From contig CALUHI010000004.1 in NCBI GenBank assembly GCA_944320405.1, positions 62,001-126,000 of the forward strand: a DNA stretch of 64,000 bases, written 5' to 3'. Positions 1 through 8,860 of this stretch are shown here, piece after piece (position 1 is the first letter of the stretch; the number at the start of each line of letters is the position of its first letter). The position numbers and the translations under genes were made by a program. The DNA is from an uncultured Eggerthellaceae bacterium. Lineage in GTDB: Bacteria > Actinomycetota > Coriobacteriia > Coriobacteriales > Eggerthellaceae. Below the pieces are notes generated by a model. That model was given only the letters and a program-made list of their open reading frames with translations. It was not told the DNA's origin and did no database searches.

Positions 1-3
1 TCC

Positions 4-1056
4 ATGGCTGAGCGCATCGACATCGTCACATCGGGGGAAAGTGCGGTTGACGCTCCCCAAAAGCCGCTGATCCAGGTGATGGGCCGTGGCGTCCAGGCTT
101 CTGCCGTCGAGCCGCAGGGCAAGATGATCGAAGGCTGGGCTGTGCAGCCTCAGGGTTTCGGATCGCACGATTCAGATGCGCAAGGCACGACGTTCACCAT
201 CGGAAACGACGCTCCTACAGCGCCAACGCAGCCGGAGCCGGCTATGCCCTACGGCATGCCGTACGAGCAGCCCGTCCGAACGTCGGTCCGCCAATCGCCG
301 CCTGCGCCTTCAGCGCAGATTGCACCGCCTTCTGCTGCGGACGGGACCCCTCGACACGCGCCGGCGACACGCAAGAAGAACCGGATCATTGGCTTCATCA
401 TCTTGGCCATAATACTCATTCCGTTTGCAGCGTCGCTCATATCCGCAGCATTCGACGCGATCAGTTCGTTCATCGACGACACGACATCATCGGTATCGTC
501 AAGCTATGAATCAACCTATTCCGGTGTCTCGCCCGAGTACCTCTACGACGACGCCGAGAAAGCCGCCATCGAGGAAGCGATCTCCGCGCGGCTGGACGGT
601 ATCGCGCAGAAGGATGCTGAATTGGCTGATTGGATGGCGCAGGGTGTCGACGAGATGTTCTCGTCGAGCGGGTATTCCCTGACCGACATAGGCGTTGACC
701 CTCAGTCGGTGGCCCAGTGGCTCATGGAGGACTTCACGTACCAGCTCGATGGTGCCTATGCCTATAGCGACGGAACCGGCACGGTGTACGCCGAGTTGGA
801 GATGCGCGATTTGTACGCGCTCCTCAACGAGTTCAACCGCGCGACCGAGGATCTCATCAACTCCGGAGACCTGGAAGGCATGAGCGAAGCTGAGGGTCTC
901 ACGATGCTGGGTCAAGTTTTCACCGCAGCGATGCAGGCCACTACCGACAGAACCGATTTCTACGCCGCTTTCGACATGGAAAAGCACGGCGACGAATGGC
1001 AGGTTGTCCAAGAAGAGTGGGAAGAGGAGCTCGAGTTCGCCTTCGGGCTGTACTAG
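4..1056 (+). CDS. Hypothetical single-pass membrane protein
   Basis: A 350-residue protein I cannot assign to a family. Residues 1-125 are rich in Pro, Gln and Ala with no obvious fold and look like a disordered cytoplasmic tail. One hydrophobic segment spans about residues 128-150, preceded by a basic RKKNR stretch (positive-inside rule). Residues 150-350 would be extracytoplasmic, acidic and mostly helical. The first ATG lies 4 bases from the window edge and the reading frame is open to base 1, so the real start could lie upstream. The next genes are bPH2-domain membrane proteins on the same strand, so an envelope role is plausible but not shown. Confidence 0.7.
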   Translation: MAERIDIVTSGESAVDAPQKPLIQVMGRGVQASAVEPQGKMIEGWAVQPQGFGSHDSDAQGTTFTIGNDAPTAPTQPEPAMPYGMPYEQPVRTSVRQSPPAPSAQIAPPSAADGTPRHAPATRKKNRIIGFIILAIILIPFAASLISAAFDAISSFIDDTTSSVSSSYESTYSGVSPEYLYDDAEKAAIEEAISARLDGIAQKDAELADWMAQGVDEMFSSSGYSLTDIGVDPQSVAQWLMEDFTYQLDGAYAYSDGTGTVYAELEMRDLYALLNEFNRATEDLINSGDLEGMSEAEGLTMLGQVFTAAMQATTDRTDFYAAFDMEKHGDEWQVVQEEWEEELEFAFGLY

Positions 1057-1168
1057 GCCGGTTAACGCTTCGGTTAAAAAGAGACGGCACCTGCCGGCGT
1101 TCTGCTACGATTTTCGAAGGAATGAGGAAGTTCGCGCCGGCGAGGCGCGCATTGGAGAGAGGGATCCT

Positions 1169-1660
1169 ATGAGGGAATTGCCGGCGAACCAGCTGGACCC
1201 ACGCGTGAAGACTGTGTGGCGCATCAACGACGCCGTGTGGATCTGCATCCTGTTTTTGTGCTGCGGCATCGCATTTCCCATCATCGCCATCGCCGATCCC
1301 AGTGCCGACTGGGCGTGGATGGTGACGGGCATCATCGCTGCTGCGTGGGTGTTGTGCCTGATCGTATGGCTGCTGGTGTTGCCGCCGATCCGCTACGCGC
1401 GTTGGCGTTATCAGCTTTCCGACGACTACTTGGACATCGCCAAGGGCATCGTGTGGCGCAAGCGCTACATCATCCCGTTCATCCGCGTGCAGAATACTGA
1501 CACGCGTCAGGGACCTATTCAGCGCGCGTTCGGTCTGGCAAGCGTGACCGTTGCCACCGCCGCCGGAGAGCACGAGATCCCCGGCCTGGCATCTGAGGTG
1601 GCCGACCAGCTGCGTGATAAGGCAGCCGAGCTGGCGCGCATCGCTCAGGAGGACGTGTGA
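1169..1660 (+). CDS. bPH2 (DUF304) membrane protein, YdbS-like
   Basis: A 163-residue protein with two N-terminal membrane segments (roughly residues 22-44 and 49-72) followed by one bacterial pleckstrin-homology domain of the bPH2/DUF304 type. The domain is marked by YQLSDDYLDI, the RYIIPFIRVQN strand and GLASVTVATAAG. It is the size of Bacillus YdbS, which is encoded beside YdbT as here. I chose the ATG at 1169 because a GGAGAGAGG ribosome site sits six bases upstream; the longer upstream reading frame reaches back into the preceding gene. The stop overlaps the next start (TGATG), indicating translational coupling. The family is linked to envelope-stress resistance in Bacillus; the role here is inferred. 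Confidence 0.85.
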   Translation: MRELPANQLDPRVKTVWRINDAVWICILFLCCGIAFPIIAIADPSADWAWMVTGIIAAAWVLCLIVWLLVLPPIRYARWRYQLSDDYLDIAKGIVWRKRYIIPFIRVQNTDTRQGPIQRAFGLASVTVATAAGEHEIPGLASEVADQLRDKAAELARIAQEDV

Positions 1661-3624
1661 TGGACGAACGCGTTCCCCAGGGCGCGCCGGCGCAGGAGCC
1701 GCAGCTCGAGCCGGTTGCGCAGCCCGTGCAGTCGGCGCAACCCGCTGCACCTCAGCAACCGACCGCGCAGTCCGCGCCTGCCGTGCAACCTGCCGCGGAT
1801 CTGCAGCCCGCCGAGCCCCAGCGCCACTACGTGCATCATAGCTACATCTGGCTTGGCTCGCTGCGCTCCGCCGGCATCATCATCGTGGCGCTTGGAATCT
1901 CGCTGTTCTCCTCGATGATCGGCTCGTTCTTTGAAGGAGCGGGCCGTGTCGACGGATTCATCGTGATGGTCGCCGGTCTGGGAATCGCGGCGAGCATCGT
2001 GGTGATCTTCCTGCTGTGCCTGCTGTACCAGTGGTGGTCGTACAAGCATCTGTGGTACGAGCTGGGCGATGAGGAATTCAGCCTGTATTCGGGCATCTTC
2101 AACAAGAAGCGCGTGCATGTGCCCTACCAGCGCGTTCAGTCGGTTGACCAGCACGCTTCGCTTTTGCAGCGTCTGTTCGGTGTGTGCACGGTCAACGTTG
2201 ACACGGCCGGTGGCGCGTCGCACACGGCGGTAACTGTGCCGTATTTGCGCAAAGACCAAGCGGAGCATCTGCGCATGGAGCTGTATCTGCACAAGCGCCG
2301 CATCCTGGGGCTGGGGGAAGAGCCTCCGATTGCATCGACGAATGTCGCCCCGGTGCCTGCGGGCGACGATGCTCGGGTGCCTCCCGCCGTTCCGCAGGGC
2401 TACGTCGCGGTGGCGCCGAATGCTGCGTCTGTCGGCCAGCCAGGCAACGTGCTGGACATCGGAGCAGAAGTTTGGGATGACGTTCGCGGCGTGTTCGCAG
2501 GCGACGCGGTGAACATGGGCGCTTCATCTTACGAATACGGTCTCACGAACAAAGAGCTTATTCTCACCGGGCTTTCCAACAACACCGGTTTTGTCTTGGC
2601 CCTCATCGGCGTGCTCGCCACCGTGTTCCAGGTGGTTGGCGGTGCGATGGACGTTGCCGGCGACGCTGCGGGCGCGGTGGCAGACGCCGCCCTCACGGCA
2701 GGGTCGGCCCTGCTCGGCGGTAACATGGTTTTGTTTGGCATCGTGATCTGCATCATCACGGTGGCAATTATGTGGGCAGTATCCGTTGCGGGTACCTGCA
2801 TCCAGTTCGGCGGATTCAAGGCTCGTCGTCGCGGCAACCGCATCGAAATCGAGCACGGTTTGCTTCAGCACCGCATCCGCGGTGTGGACGTTGACCGCGT
2901 GCAGTCGGTCATCGTCAAGCAGGGCGTCATCCGCCGTCTTCTGGGTTACTGCGAGCTTTCGCTGGGCAAGATCGACGCTACCGACACTTCCCAAGGAGAT
3001 CAAACCCAAACCACCATCCAGCAGGGTATGGTTATCCATCCCTTCGTGAAGGTTGACCGCGTGCCGGAGATCCTTGACAGCATCATTCCCGAGTTCGCCG
3101 ATGCTCCTGCTGCAGAAACGGGCTTGGCCTCGGCTGCGCTGCGTCGCGCCATCATCCGCCGCGGCATCTTGCAGGGCGCCGGCTTCTGGATCGCGGTGTG
3201 TGTGGCCGTGTTCCAGATTGTCGTGAACCTTGTTTGGCACCCGACGGCTCCCGTCGAGCAGATGATGCTGTCCTATGCCAACGTGGGCGCCTACGCCGCC
3301 TATGCGGTCTGCCTGATCATCTTCGTTTTGGAGGTCATCTCTGCGGTGATGTGGGCGAAGGGGAGCGGGTTTGCGTTCAACCGACGCTTCATGCGGGTGG
3401 TCAACAGCGGTTTGGGCTGCGAGTCGGTGCTGTTCCCGCGTCGCAAGATCCAGTTCGGCTACACGAAGACGAACCCCTTCCAGCGTCGCGCAAAGACCGC
3501 AACCATCGCGGCGCGCACGGCGGCAGGCACGGGCGGCACGACCGTTCGCCTGATTGATGTCTGTGAAGATGACGCTCTCACGTGGCTCGACTGGGTGCGT
3601 CCGCAGAGGGATGCGGTATCATAG
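1660..3624 (+). CDS. Triple bPH2-domain membrane protein, YdbT-like
   Basis: A 654-residue protein starting in the TGATG overlap with the upstream bPH2 gene, with AGGAGG seven bases before the ATG. After a Pro/Gln/Ala-rich tail (about residues 1-50) come two membrane helices, a bPH2 domain (WYELGDEEFSLYSGIF, VPYQRVQSVD), a second pair of helices and bPH2 domain (RIEIEHGLLQHRIRGVDVDRVQSV), then a third pair and a final domain. The YdbT architecture is the same: three repeats of two helices plus DUF304. Together with the preceding gene it probably forms a YdbST-type membrane complex. Compared with Bacillus YdbT, the low-complexity N-terminal tail and the insert around residues 215-290 are extra. 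Confidence 0.85.
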   Translation: MDERVPQGAPAQEPQLEPVAQPVQSAQPAAPQQPTAQSAPAVQPAADLQPAEPQRHYVHHSYIWLGSLRSAGIIIVALGISLFSSMIGSFFEGAGRVDGFIVMVAGLGIAASIVVIFLLCLLYQWWSYKHLWYELGDEEFSLYSGIFNKKRVHVPYQRVQSVDQHASLLQRLFGVCTVNVDTAGGASHTAVTVPYLRKDQAEHLRMELYLHKRRILGLGEEPPIASTNVAPVPAGDDARVPPAVPQGYVAVAPNAASVGQPGNVLDIGAEVWDDVRGVFAGDAVNMGASSYEYGLTNKELILTGLSNNTGFVLALIGVLATVFQVVGGAMDVAGDAAGAVADAALTAGSALLGGNMVLFGIVICIITVAIMWAVSVAGTCIQFGGFKARRRGNRIEIEHGLLQHRIRGVDVDRVQSVIVKQGVIRRLLGYCELSLGKIDATDTSQGDQTQTTIQQGMVIHPFVKVDRVPEILDSIIPEFADAPAAETGLASAALRRAIIRRGILQGAGFWIAVCVAVFQIVVNLVWHPTAPVEQMMLSYANVGAYAAYAVCLIIFVLEVISAVMWAKGSGFAFNRRFMRVVNSGLGCESVLFPRRKIQFGYTKTNPFQRRAKTATIAARTAAGTGGTTVRLIDVCEDDALTWLDWVRPQRDAVS

Positions 3625-3629
3625 CGCCT

Positions 3630-4484
3630 ATGAACGCTCATGCGACATCAACTTCAGACGGGGGTGGCCGAAGTAGCCGCTTGACGGCTGCGGCACCTCA
3701 AGAGAAACTTGTCTCGGCGTCCGACGGACAGTCGGTCCACGCCGCGCACGACTGGACCCCTTCGCAGTTTCGCCCGCGCACCGCGCGCGATGCCTACGAG
3801 CTTCGCGGCGAGCGCGCCGGCACGCCTGCCAACGAGCAGCGTCGCAAGCGAAATGTGCGCGAGTACACGTTGGGCGAAGAGATCGCTAATTCCATCAGCC
3901 ACGGTATCGGTGCAGTGCTTTCCGTTGCTGCTATTCCCATTCTGGTTGTCGCTGCGCTGGACGCAGGCGGTGGCATGTATTTGCTCACGGCGCTCGTGTA
4001 CTCCATCACCATGCTGCTCGAGTACACGATGTCCACCCTGTACCACGCCATTGCCGCCGACGGCGCCAAGCGTGTGTTCAAGGTGCTCGATCACAGCTGC
4101 ATCTACCTGTTCATTGCCGGCACCTACACTCCATTCTGTCTGATCACGCTTGCTCCGTTTGGTGGCGTGTGGCTGTGTGTGGCGGTATGGGCCATTGCAC
4201 TTGCCGGCGTGGCGTGCGAGGCGTTTTGGGTGTTCCGCCCGCGCTGGGTTTCTGCGGTGCTGTACTTGGCGCTGGGCTGGTGCGTAGTGTGGCTTCTGCC
4301 CGATCTGGTTGCCTCCCTTCCCCCGGACGGGCTGGCGCTGCTGGTGGCAGGCGGTCTGTGCTATACCGTGGGCTGCGTGTTCTACGTGCTAAAGAAAATC
4401 CGCTACATGCACACGATCTTCCATCTGCTGGTTCTTGCCGGCAGCGTGTGCCACTTTTTCGCCATTTTGCTGTATGTGATGTAG
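3630..4484 (+). CDS. Hemolysin III family (PAQR-like) membrane protein
   Basis: A 284-residue integral membrane protein of the Hly-III/YqfA/TrhA family. It carries a signature run of this family: the ISHGIGA motif at the start of the first helix, STLYHA after helix two, the DHSCIYLFIAGTYTPF helix, and the terminal MHTIFHLLVLAGSVCHF helix, whose His residues match the metal site of PAQR proteins. About 80 residues of polar sequence precede the first helix, longer than usual. The start is ATG 3630; the frame is open further upstream but would overlap the preceding gene. The function of bacterial members is not settled (membrane energetics or fluidity); the hemolysin name is historical. Confidence 0.88.
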   Translation: MNAHATSTSDGGGRSSRLTAAAPQEKLVSASDGQSVHAAHDWTPSQFRPRTARDAYELRGERAGTPANEQRRKRNVREYTLGEEIANSISHGIGAVLSVAAIPILVVAALDAGGGMYLLTALVYSITMLLEYTMSTLYHAIAADGAKRVFKVLDHSCIYLFIAGTYTPFCLITLAPFGGVWLCVAVWAIALAGVACEAFWVFRPRWVSAVLYLALGWCVVWLLPDLVASLPPDGLALLVAGGLCYTVGCVFYVLKKIRYMHTIFHLLVLAGSVCHFFAILLYVM

Positions 4485-4539
4485 GACGCGCCGGGCAAGC
4501 GGGCCTGAGCGATCCTGATGAAGGAGTTGAGAAGACCAA

Positions 4540-5895
4540 ATGGACATAGGCATTAGCATCGTCGTCACGTTCATCCTTGTGCTGGTGAACGGCTACTTCT
4601 CCATGTCGGAGATGGCGCTGGTGAATGCCAAGCAGGTTATGCTTCAAAAGGACGCCGACGAGGGCGACCGCCGCGCAAAGCGCGCGCTTGCGCTGGCGAG
4701 CGACTCCGGCAGCTTTCTGGCCACCATCCAGGTAGCCATCACGCTGGTGGGCTTCGCTGCATCGGCTGCTGCGTCGACCAACCTGTCCGAGCCGCTGGCG
4801 AATTGGTTTGCCGGCTTCAACGTAGAATGGCTCACGTTCATCGCGCCGGTTCTGTCGCCGGTCCTCATCACGTTGGCGGTTTCGTACTTGAGCATCGTGG
4901 TGGGCGAGCTTGTGCCTAAGCGCATTGCGCTTTCGAATGCTGAAAACGTCAGCAAGATGGTCGCCGGTCCTCTGAACGTATTCCGCGCTATCGCCAAGCC
5001 GTTGGTGTGGTTCACGTCCGCTTCGGCAAACGCCCTTTCTGCCTTGTTCCGCATCAAGAGCTCTGATGACCGCCAGAGTGTTTCTGAAGAAGAGATCAAA
5101 TACATCGTCAAAGACAACGACGAGCTTCTCGACGACGAAAAGCGCATGATCCATGACATTTTGGATCTGGGCGACATGGCGGTGCGCGAGGTGATGCAGC
5201 CACGCGTGGACATGATGTTCGTCGAGGATGTTGAGACGGTGCGTCAGGCAATCGACCGCATGCGGGGAACGGGCTACTCGCGCCTGCCGGTGTACCACGA
5301 GGACTACGACACCATCGTGGGCATCGTGAACTACAAGGACCTCGTGGCTCCCATCCTTGACGGCAAGGGCGACGAGCCGGTGGGTCCCTATGCCTACGAG
5401 GCGCTGTTCGTGCCCGAGACAAAAGACGTCTACCCGCTTCTTTCGGAAATGCAAACGACTCGTCAACAGATGGCCATCGTGGTGGACGAGTACGGCGGCA
5501 CCGATGGTTTAATTACCGTGGAGGACATCCTGGAAGAGATCGTTGGCGAGATCGGTGACGAAACCGATGTGGAAGACGGCAAGTACGTGTCCACCGTTGC
5601 CGAGGGCGAATGGGTGGTCGATGGCCGCCTGCCCGTGGAAGACGCCGCCGAACTGGGCTGGCCCGTCACAGATCCGGGCGACTACGAGACCATTGCTGGT
5701 TGGCTGATGGACACCATCGACGTTGTGCCGTCGATGGGCGACTCGTTCGACATCGAAGGATACCGGTTCAAAGTGCAAGCGATGCGCCGTCGCCGCATCT
5801 CCACCATCAGGGTGAGCCGTCTTGAGCCGGTGTCCGCCGAGGGCTCGTCAGACCAGGAGTCTGAGCCAACCGATGGCGAGGCGCCATCCGAATAG
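4540..5895 (+). CDS. CNNM/CorC-type CBS-domain membrane protein (HlyC/CorC family)
   Basis: A 451-residue protein with the DUF21/CNNM transmembrane domain (about residues 1-185; FSMSEMALVNA and GELVPKRIAL are typical), two CBS domains (about 205-330; VMQPRVDM, GYSRLPVY, GIVNYKDL, VVDEYGGTDGLITVED) and a C-terminal CorC_HlyC FAD-like domain (about 350-430; DGRLPVEDAAELG). Family members are implicated in Mg2+/Co2+ efflux. AAGGAG lies upstream of ATG 4540. It follows the hemolysin III gene by 55 bases on the same strand and may share its transcript. The acidic, Ser/Glu-rich final 25 residues are not part of the family core. Confidence 0.9.
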   Translation: MDIGISIVVTFILVLVNGYFSMSEMALVNAKQVMLQKDADEGDRRAKRALALASDSGSFLATIQVAITLVGFAASAAASTNLSEPLANWFAGFNVEWLTFIAPVLSPVLITLAVSYLSIVVGELVPKRIALSNAENVSKMVAGPLNVFRAIAKPLVWFTSASANALSALFRIKSSDDRQSVSEEEIKYIVKDNDELLDDEKRMIHDILDLGDMAVREVMQPRVDMMFVEDVETVRQAIDRMRGTGYSRLPVYHEDYDTIVGIVNYKDLVAPILDGKGDEPVGPYAYEALFVPETKDVYPLLSEMQTTRQQMAIVVDEYGGTDGLITVEDILEEIVGEIGDETDVEDGKYVSTVAEGEWVVDGRLPVEDAAELGWPVTDPGDYETIAGWLMDTIDVVPSMGDSFDIEGYRFKVQAMRRRRISTIRVSRLEPVSAEGSSDQESEPTDGEAPSE

Positions 5896-5982
5896 CCTGC
5901 TCAGCGCACGGTTTCTGCGTCTTCTGACCAGTGAGGGCGATTATGCGGGCGCAGGGCTGAAGTTTGAAAGTAAGGAGTCGGG

Positions 5983-6981
5983 GTGGGCATAACGCGGATG
6001 AAACGGTCGCGTGATGCAGTTGCCGGCGGCGTGTGCGCCGGTTTTGCCGAGCGCCTCGACGTCGATCCCGCTGTCGTGCGTATCTTCTGCGTGCTCCTGT
6101 GCATCATGACGGCGGGCGTGGGCGTGATCGCCTATGCAGTGCTGTGGGTCGTGCTGCCGAAAGAGCCCGAACCCTCAGATCTTCTGGACGTTTCGCCGCA
6201 CGAGGTTGCTTCCGAAACATACGGCGCCGCTGTCGCGCCCCCTTCTTCATGCGCGTCGTCTGCGAGCTCCGCTGCTTCGCGTGGTGTCTATGCCGGGTCG
6301 GCGCATGAGCCCCCTACGCCCCCTTTGGCTGCTCGTGCCGCTGCTACAGCGGTTGCGTCTCACCTCGAGGCGGGTGGATCGGTCCAGCATCTGCCGTCCG
6401 ATTTTGCGGCGTCGTTTGACGCTGTGACCGCTACGCCCGAAGTGTCCGCTGGCGTTGTTCCCGCTGAGCCCAAGCGGAGCGCAATTTCGCAGCTGCCGCG
6501 TCCGGTGAAGACCGTCATCCTTTGGGCGTGCTTCGCGGTGGCGTTCGTCGGGCTTTTGCGTCTTTTGGGCTTTGTGGTGCAGGGTGCCGAATGGTGGCGG
6601 TTCTGGCCGTTGTTCTTCTCGCTTTCGGGCGTATCGGTAATCGCCGTTCCAGGCAAGCCTACGTTGCGCATGGCCCACGCCATGACGGGTGTGTCGATGC
6701 TTGCAGCTGGAACCGTGGTACTGCCCATGAGCGTGGGGCTGGTTGCGTGGGCGTCTCTTATTCCCTGGTTGATGGAGTTGTGGCCTGTTTTGCTGCTTGC
6801 TGTCATTTGTTTGACGGTGGGATGGACGCGCCGATCGTGGCCGTGGGCATTGGCCGGAGGCCTGCTGTTTTCGGCGTTTTGCGTCGGAGGGCTTCTTTTG
6901 TTCGCTGAGCCTGGGCCAGTGCAATCGGTTATCGTCAGCCTGCCGTTCAGCCGCGATCTCGTGTTCTCTTACCCCTTCTAA
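5983..6981 (+). CDS. PspC-domain membrane protein
   Basis: A 332-residue protein. Residues 5-60 are a PspC domain (RSRDAVAGGVCAGFAERLDV, then the hydrophobic helix ending YAVLWVVLPKE). A Ser/Ala/Pro-rich linker of about 110 residues follows, then four or five predicted membrane helices in the C-terminal half. A GTG at 5983 fits the AAGGAG five bases upstream; the ATG at 5998 is too far from it. PspC proteins sense or respond to envelope stress and, in Actinobacteria, are often fused to extra membrane domains as here. No PspA or toastrack partner is adjacent. Confidence 0.8.
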   Translation: MGITRMKRSRDAVAGGVCAGFAERLDVDPAVVRIFCVLLCIMTAGVGVIAYAVLWVVLPKEPEPSDLLDVSPHEVASETYGAAVAPPSSCASSASSAASRGVYAGSAHEPPTPPLAARAAATAVASHLEAGGSVQHLPSDFAASFDAVTATPEVSAGVVPAEPKRSAISQLPRPVKTVILWACFAVAFVGLLRLLGFVVQGAEWWRFWPLFFSLSGVSVIAVPGKPTLRMAHAMTGVSMLAAGTVVLPMSVGLVAWASLIPWLMELWPVLLLAVICLTVGWTRRSWPWALAGGLLFSAFCVGGLLLFAEPGPVQSVIVSLPFSRDLVFSYPF

Positions 6982-7019
6982 ATAGCCGCTTGCCGTGGTG
7001 CGTTTTAACGGTTCGAATC

Positions 7020-7036
7020 TTGCCCGGAAGGGCTTT
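7020..7036 (+). terminator. Weak intrinsic terminator after the PspC gene
   Basis: GCCC-GGAA-GGGC stem-loop followed by TTTT about 40 bases after the PspC-gene stop. The stem is only four pairs, so this is tentative. Confidence 0.35.
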
Positions 7037-7238
7037 TCGTGGCCATCTGCGACAACGGAAAAACAGGCAATGTCAAGCGAACAAATAATGAAGGGCGTCT
7101 CCACAACTTTTTGCCCTTGCGGGCTCGCAACGGTAAAATAGGCATGTCGAAAACAGCATAGTGCCACTTGTTCTCGCAGCAATCACACCACACAACAGAA
7201 TAGGCTGCAGGAAGCCCCAAGGGAGGGGGCTGGTCTTT

Positions 7239-7268
7239 ATGCTGCGTATGAAAGGGTATTTTGGCTAG
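7239..7268 (+). other. Possible 9-codon leader ORF overlapping the TTG start at 7261
   Basis: ATG CTG CGT ATG AAA GGG TAT TTT GGC TAG, preceded by a GGGAGGGGG purine run nine bases upstream. The purine run forms one arm of an AGCCCC/GGGGCT hairpin (about 7213-7231). The stop lies inside the start region of the next gene, so ribosomes leaving it could reinitiate at TTG 7261. It may also be chance. Confidence 0.3.
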
Positions 7269-8070
7269 TAAACGATACAAGCAGCGCAAGTCGAGCATCG
7301 TTGCCAAAGCAGTCACTGTTGGTGTGACGTCGCTGGTTTTGGCGTGTTGCATCGGTTTTGGCATCGCCTCGGCAGGCGATGCGTCCGTCGACAACGGCGC
7401 TTTCGGAATGGACGATACGATCGCGGCCAGCTCTGCCGAAGATCGCGCTATCGTCATGTCGGGCGATGCCGAGGCATCCGATGACTCTATTCTTGCCACT
7501 ACTTCACAGCGTGATATCTCTGCAAACGTCCAAGCGATCGAAGCCGAGCTCGAAGCCGAGCGCAAGGCGGCCGAGGAGCTTGCCCGTGCCCAGGAGGCCG
7601 AGCGCATCGCCGCCGCCGAGGCGGCAAAGGCCGCCCAGCAAAGCGCCGCTTCGCGCGACTCCGCATCTTCTGCGCTCTCCACGCTTTCCGATGTTGATTG
7701 GAGCGTTGGGGAAGACGCTTTCGTCGCCGAATGGACGCAGCGCATCGACGCGTACCTTTCCGGCACGCCGCTGGCGGGCACGGGAGCCATCTTTGCGCAG
7801 GCAGCGTGGGACAACGGCGTGGATCCTCGTTGGTCGCCTGCTATCTCCAACACCGAGAGCACCAATGGTGCCCACTGCTTCCTGCCTCATAACGCATGGG
7901 GCTGGGGAAGCTCTTCGTGGGGCAGTTGGGAAGAGGCCATTAACGCGCACGTAGCGGGTCTTGCCAACGTGTACGGTTATTCGATCACCTATGCGGCAGC
8001 CCAGAAATACTGCCCGCCGAACTACGATCACTGGTTCCGTAACACGCTGTCCCAGATGAAGATGATCTAG
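7261..8070 (+). CDS. Exported coiled-coil protein with glucosaminidase-like C-terminal domain
   Basis: A 269-residue protein beginning at TTG with AAAGGG four bases upstream. Residues 12-36 form a signal or anchor helix after a basic start (SKRYKQRK). Residues 80-135 are an Ala/Glu/Arg-rich coiled coil. Residues 145-269 resemble small lysozyme/glucosaminidase-fold domains seen in actinobacterial secreted proteins: AGTGAIFAQAAWDNGVDPRW, SNTESTNGAHC, NAWGWGSSSWGSWEEAINAHV, ending in KYCPPNYDHWF. The Glu in NTES would be the candidate catalytic acid. Peptidoglycan hydrolysis is inferred. A strong terminator follows. Confidence 0.75.
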   Translation: MASKRYKQRKSSIVAKAVTVGVTSLVLACCIGFGIASAGDASVDNGAFGMDDTIAASSAEDRAIVMSGDAEASDDSILATTSQRDISANVQAIEAELEAERKAAEELARAQEAERIAAAEAAKAAQQSAASRDSASSALSTLSDVDWSVGEDAFVAEWTQRIDAYLSGTPLAGTGAIFAQAAWDNGVDPRWSPAISNTESTNGAHCFLPHNAWGWGSSSWGSWEEAINAHVAGLANVYGYSITYAAAQKYCPPNYDHWFRNTLSQMKMI

Positions 8071-8092
8071 GGACGCATCAACGAAACGATGA

Positions 8093-8123
8093 AGGGCCGC
8101 GGTTTTCGCCGCGGCCCTTTTTG
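8093..8123 (+). terminator. Intrinsic terminator
   Basis: GGGCCGCGG / CCGCGGCCC stem with a TTTTCG loop and a TTTTT tail, immediately downstream of the exported protein gene. It separates that gene from the TrkA pair. Confidence 0.9.
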
Positions 8124-8189
8124 CGTGGCAGCTGCGGTAAAATCGACAAATACGCGGCATCTGCGCGAGACCGAGAGGAAAGGATCGCT

Positions 8190-8852
8190 GTGAGCAGCAA
8201 CGTTATCGTGGTTGGGTGCGGCCGAGTTGGGTCGCAGCTTGCCAATATGCTTTCCGACAATGGCGACAACGTGTGCGTCATCGATCGCAATGCCGATGCG
8301 TTCGCTAACCTGGGTCGCAATTTCAATGGAGCGACCGTTCAGGGAATGGGCACCGACAGCGACACGCTGGAAAAGGCGGGCGTGGCGGAATGCGACGTTC
8401 TCGCGGCGGTAACGCAATTCGACAACACCAACCTGATGGTGGCGCGCGTGGGCGGCCTTCTCTACGACGTTCCCCACGTCATTGCGCGTTTGTACAATCC
8501 CGATCATGAGCGAGCCTACATGCAGCTTGGCATCGACTATGTGTGTGGCACATCGCTGGTGGCAGAAGACGTGTTTGGCAAGATCGTTTCAGGGCACGGG
8601 TCCCATTTGGACACGTTTGGCGAGTTCGAGGTGCTGCGATTCTCGCTGGATCTCAGCTGGGCAGAAAAGCGCACTATCCGCGCGGGCGAGCTTGAGCGCG
8701 ATCACGACATCCGCGTGGTGGCGTTTGAGCGCAGCGACGGATCGGCAAGTTCCATTCCTACCAAGGATTCCATCCTCTACCATGGCGATTCGCTGATGGT
8801 GTGCATTCGCCATGACTTGATTGACTCTTTCTCGCGCTACATCCAAGACTAG
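8190..8852 (+). CDS. trkA: TrkA-type potassium channel regulatory subunit (first of a pair)
   Basis: A 220-residue protein with an RCK_N Rossmann fold (VIVVGCGRVGSQLANML, then D at the end of strand two in CVIDRNADAF, consistent with NAD binding) and a C-terminal RCK_C domain. Start GTG 8190 has AGGAAAGGA upstream. It is followed eight bases later by a second TrkA-like gene, so this is a two-gene operon of single-RCK proteins, about half the length of E. coli TrkA. The membrane channel subunit (TrkH/KtrB) is not in the window. It likely gates K+ uptake in response to nucleotides. Confidence 0.85.
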   Translation: MSSNVIVVGCGRVGSQLANMLSDNGDNVCVIDRNADAFANLGRNFNGATVQGMGTDSDTLEKAGVAECDVLAAVTQFDNTNLMVARVGGLLYDVPHVIARLYNPDHERAYMQLGIDYVCGTSLVAEDVFGKIVSGHGSHLDTFGEFEVLRFSLDLSWAEKRTIRAGELERDHDIRVVAFERSDGSASSIPTKDSILYHGDSLMVCIRHDLIDSFSRYIQD

Positions 8853-8860
8853 GGGGCGGC

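Noticed and set aside
6982-7260. Possible c-di-AMP (ydaO) riboswitch before the exported hydrolase-like gene
   Set aside because: Such riboswitches often precede actinobacterial wall hydrolases, but I could not find the conserved core bases.
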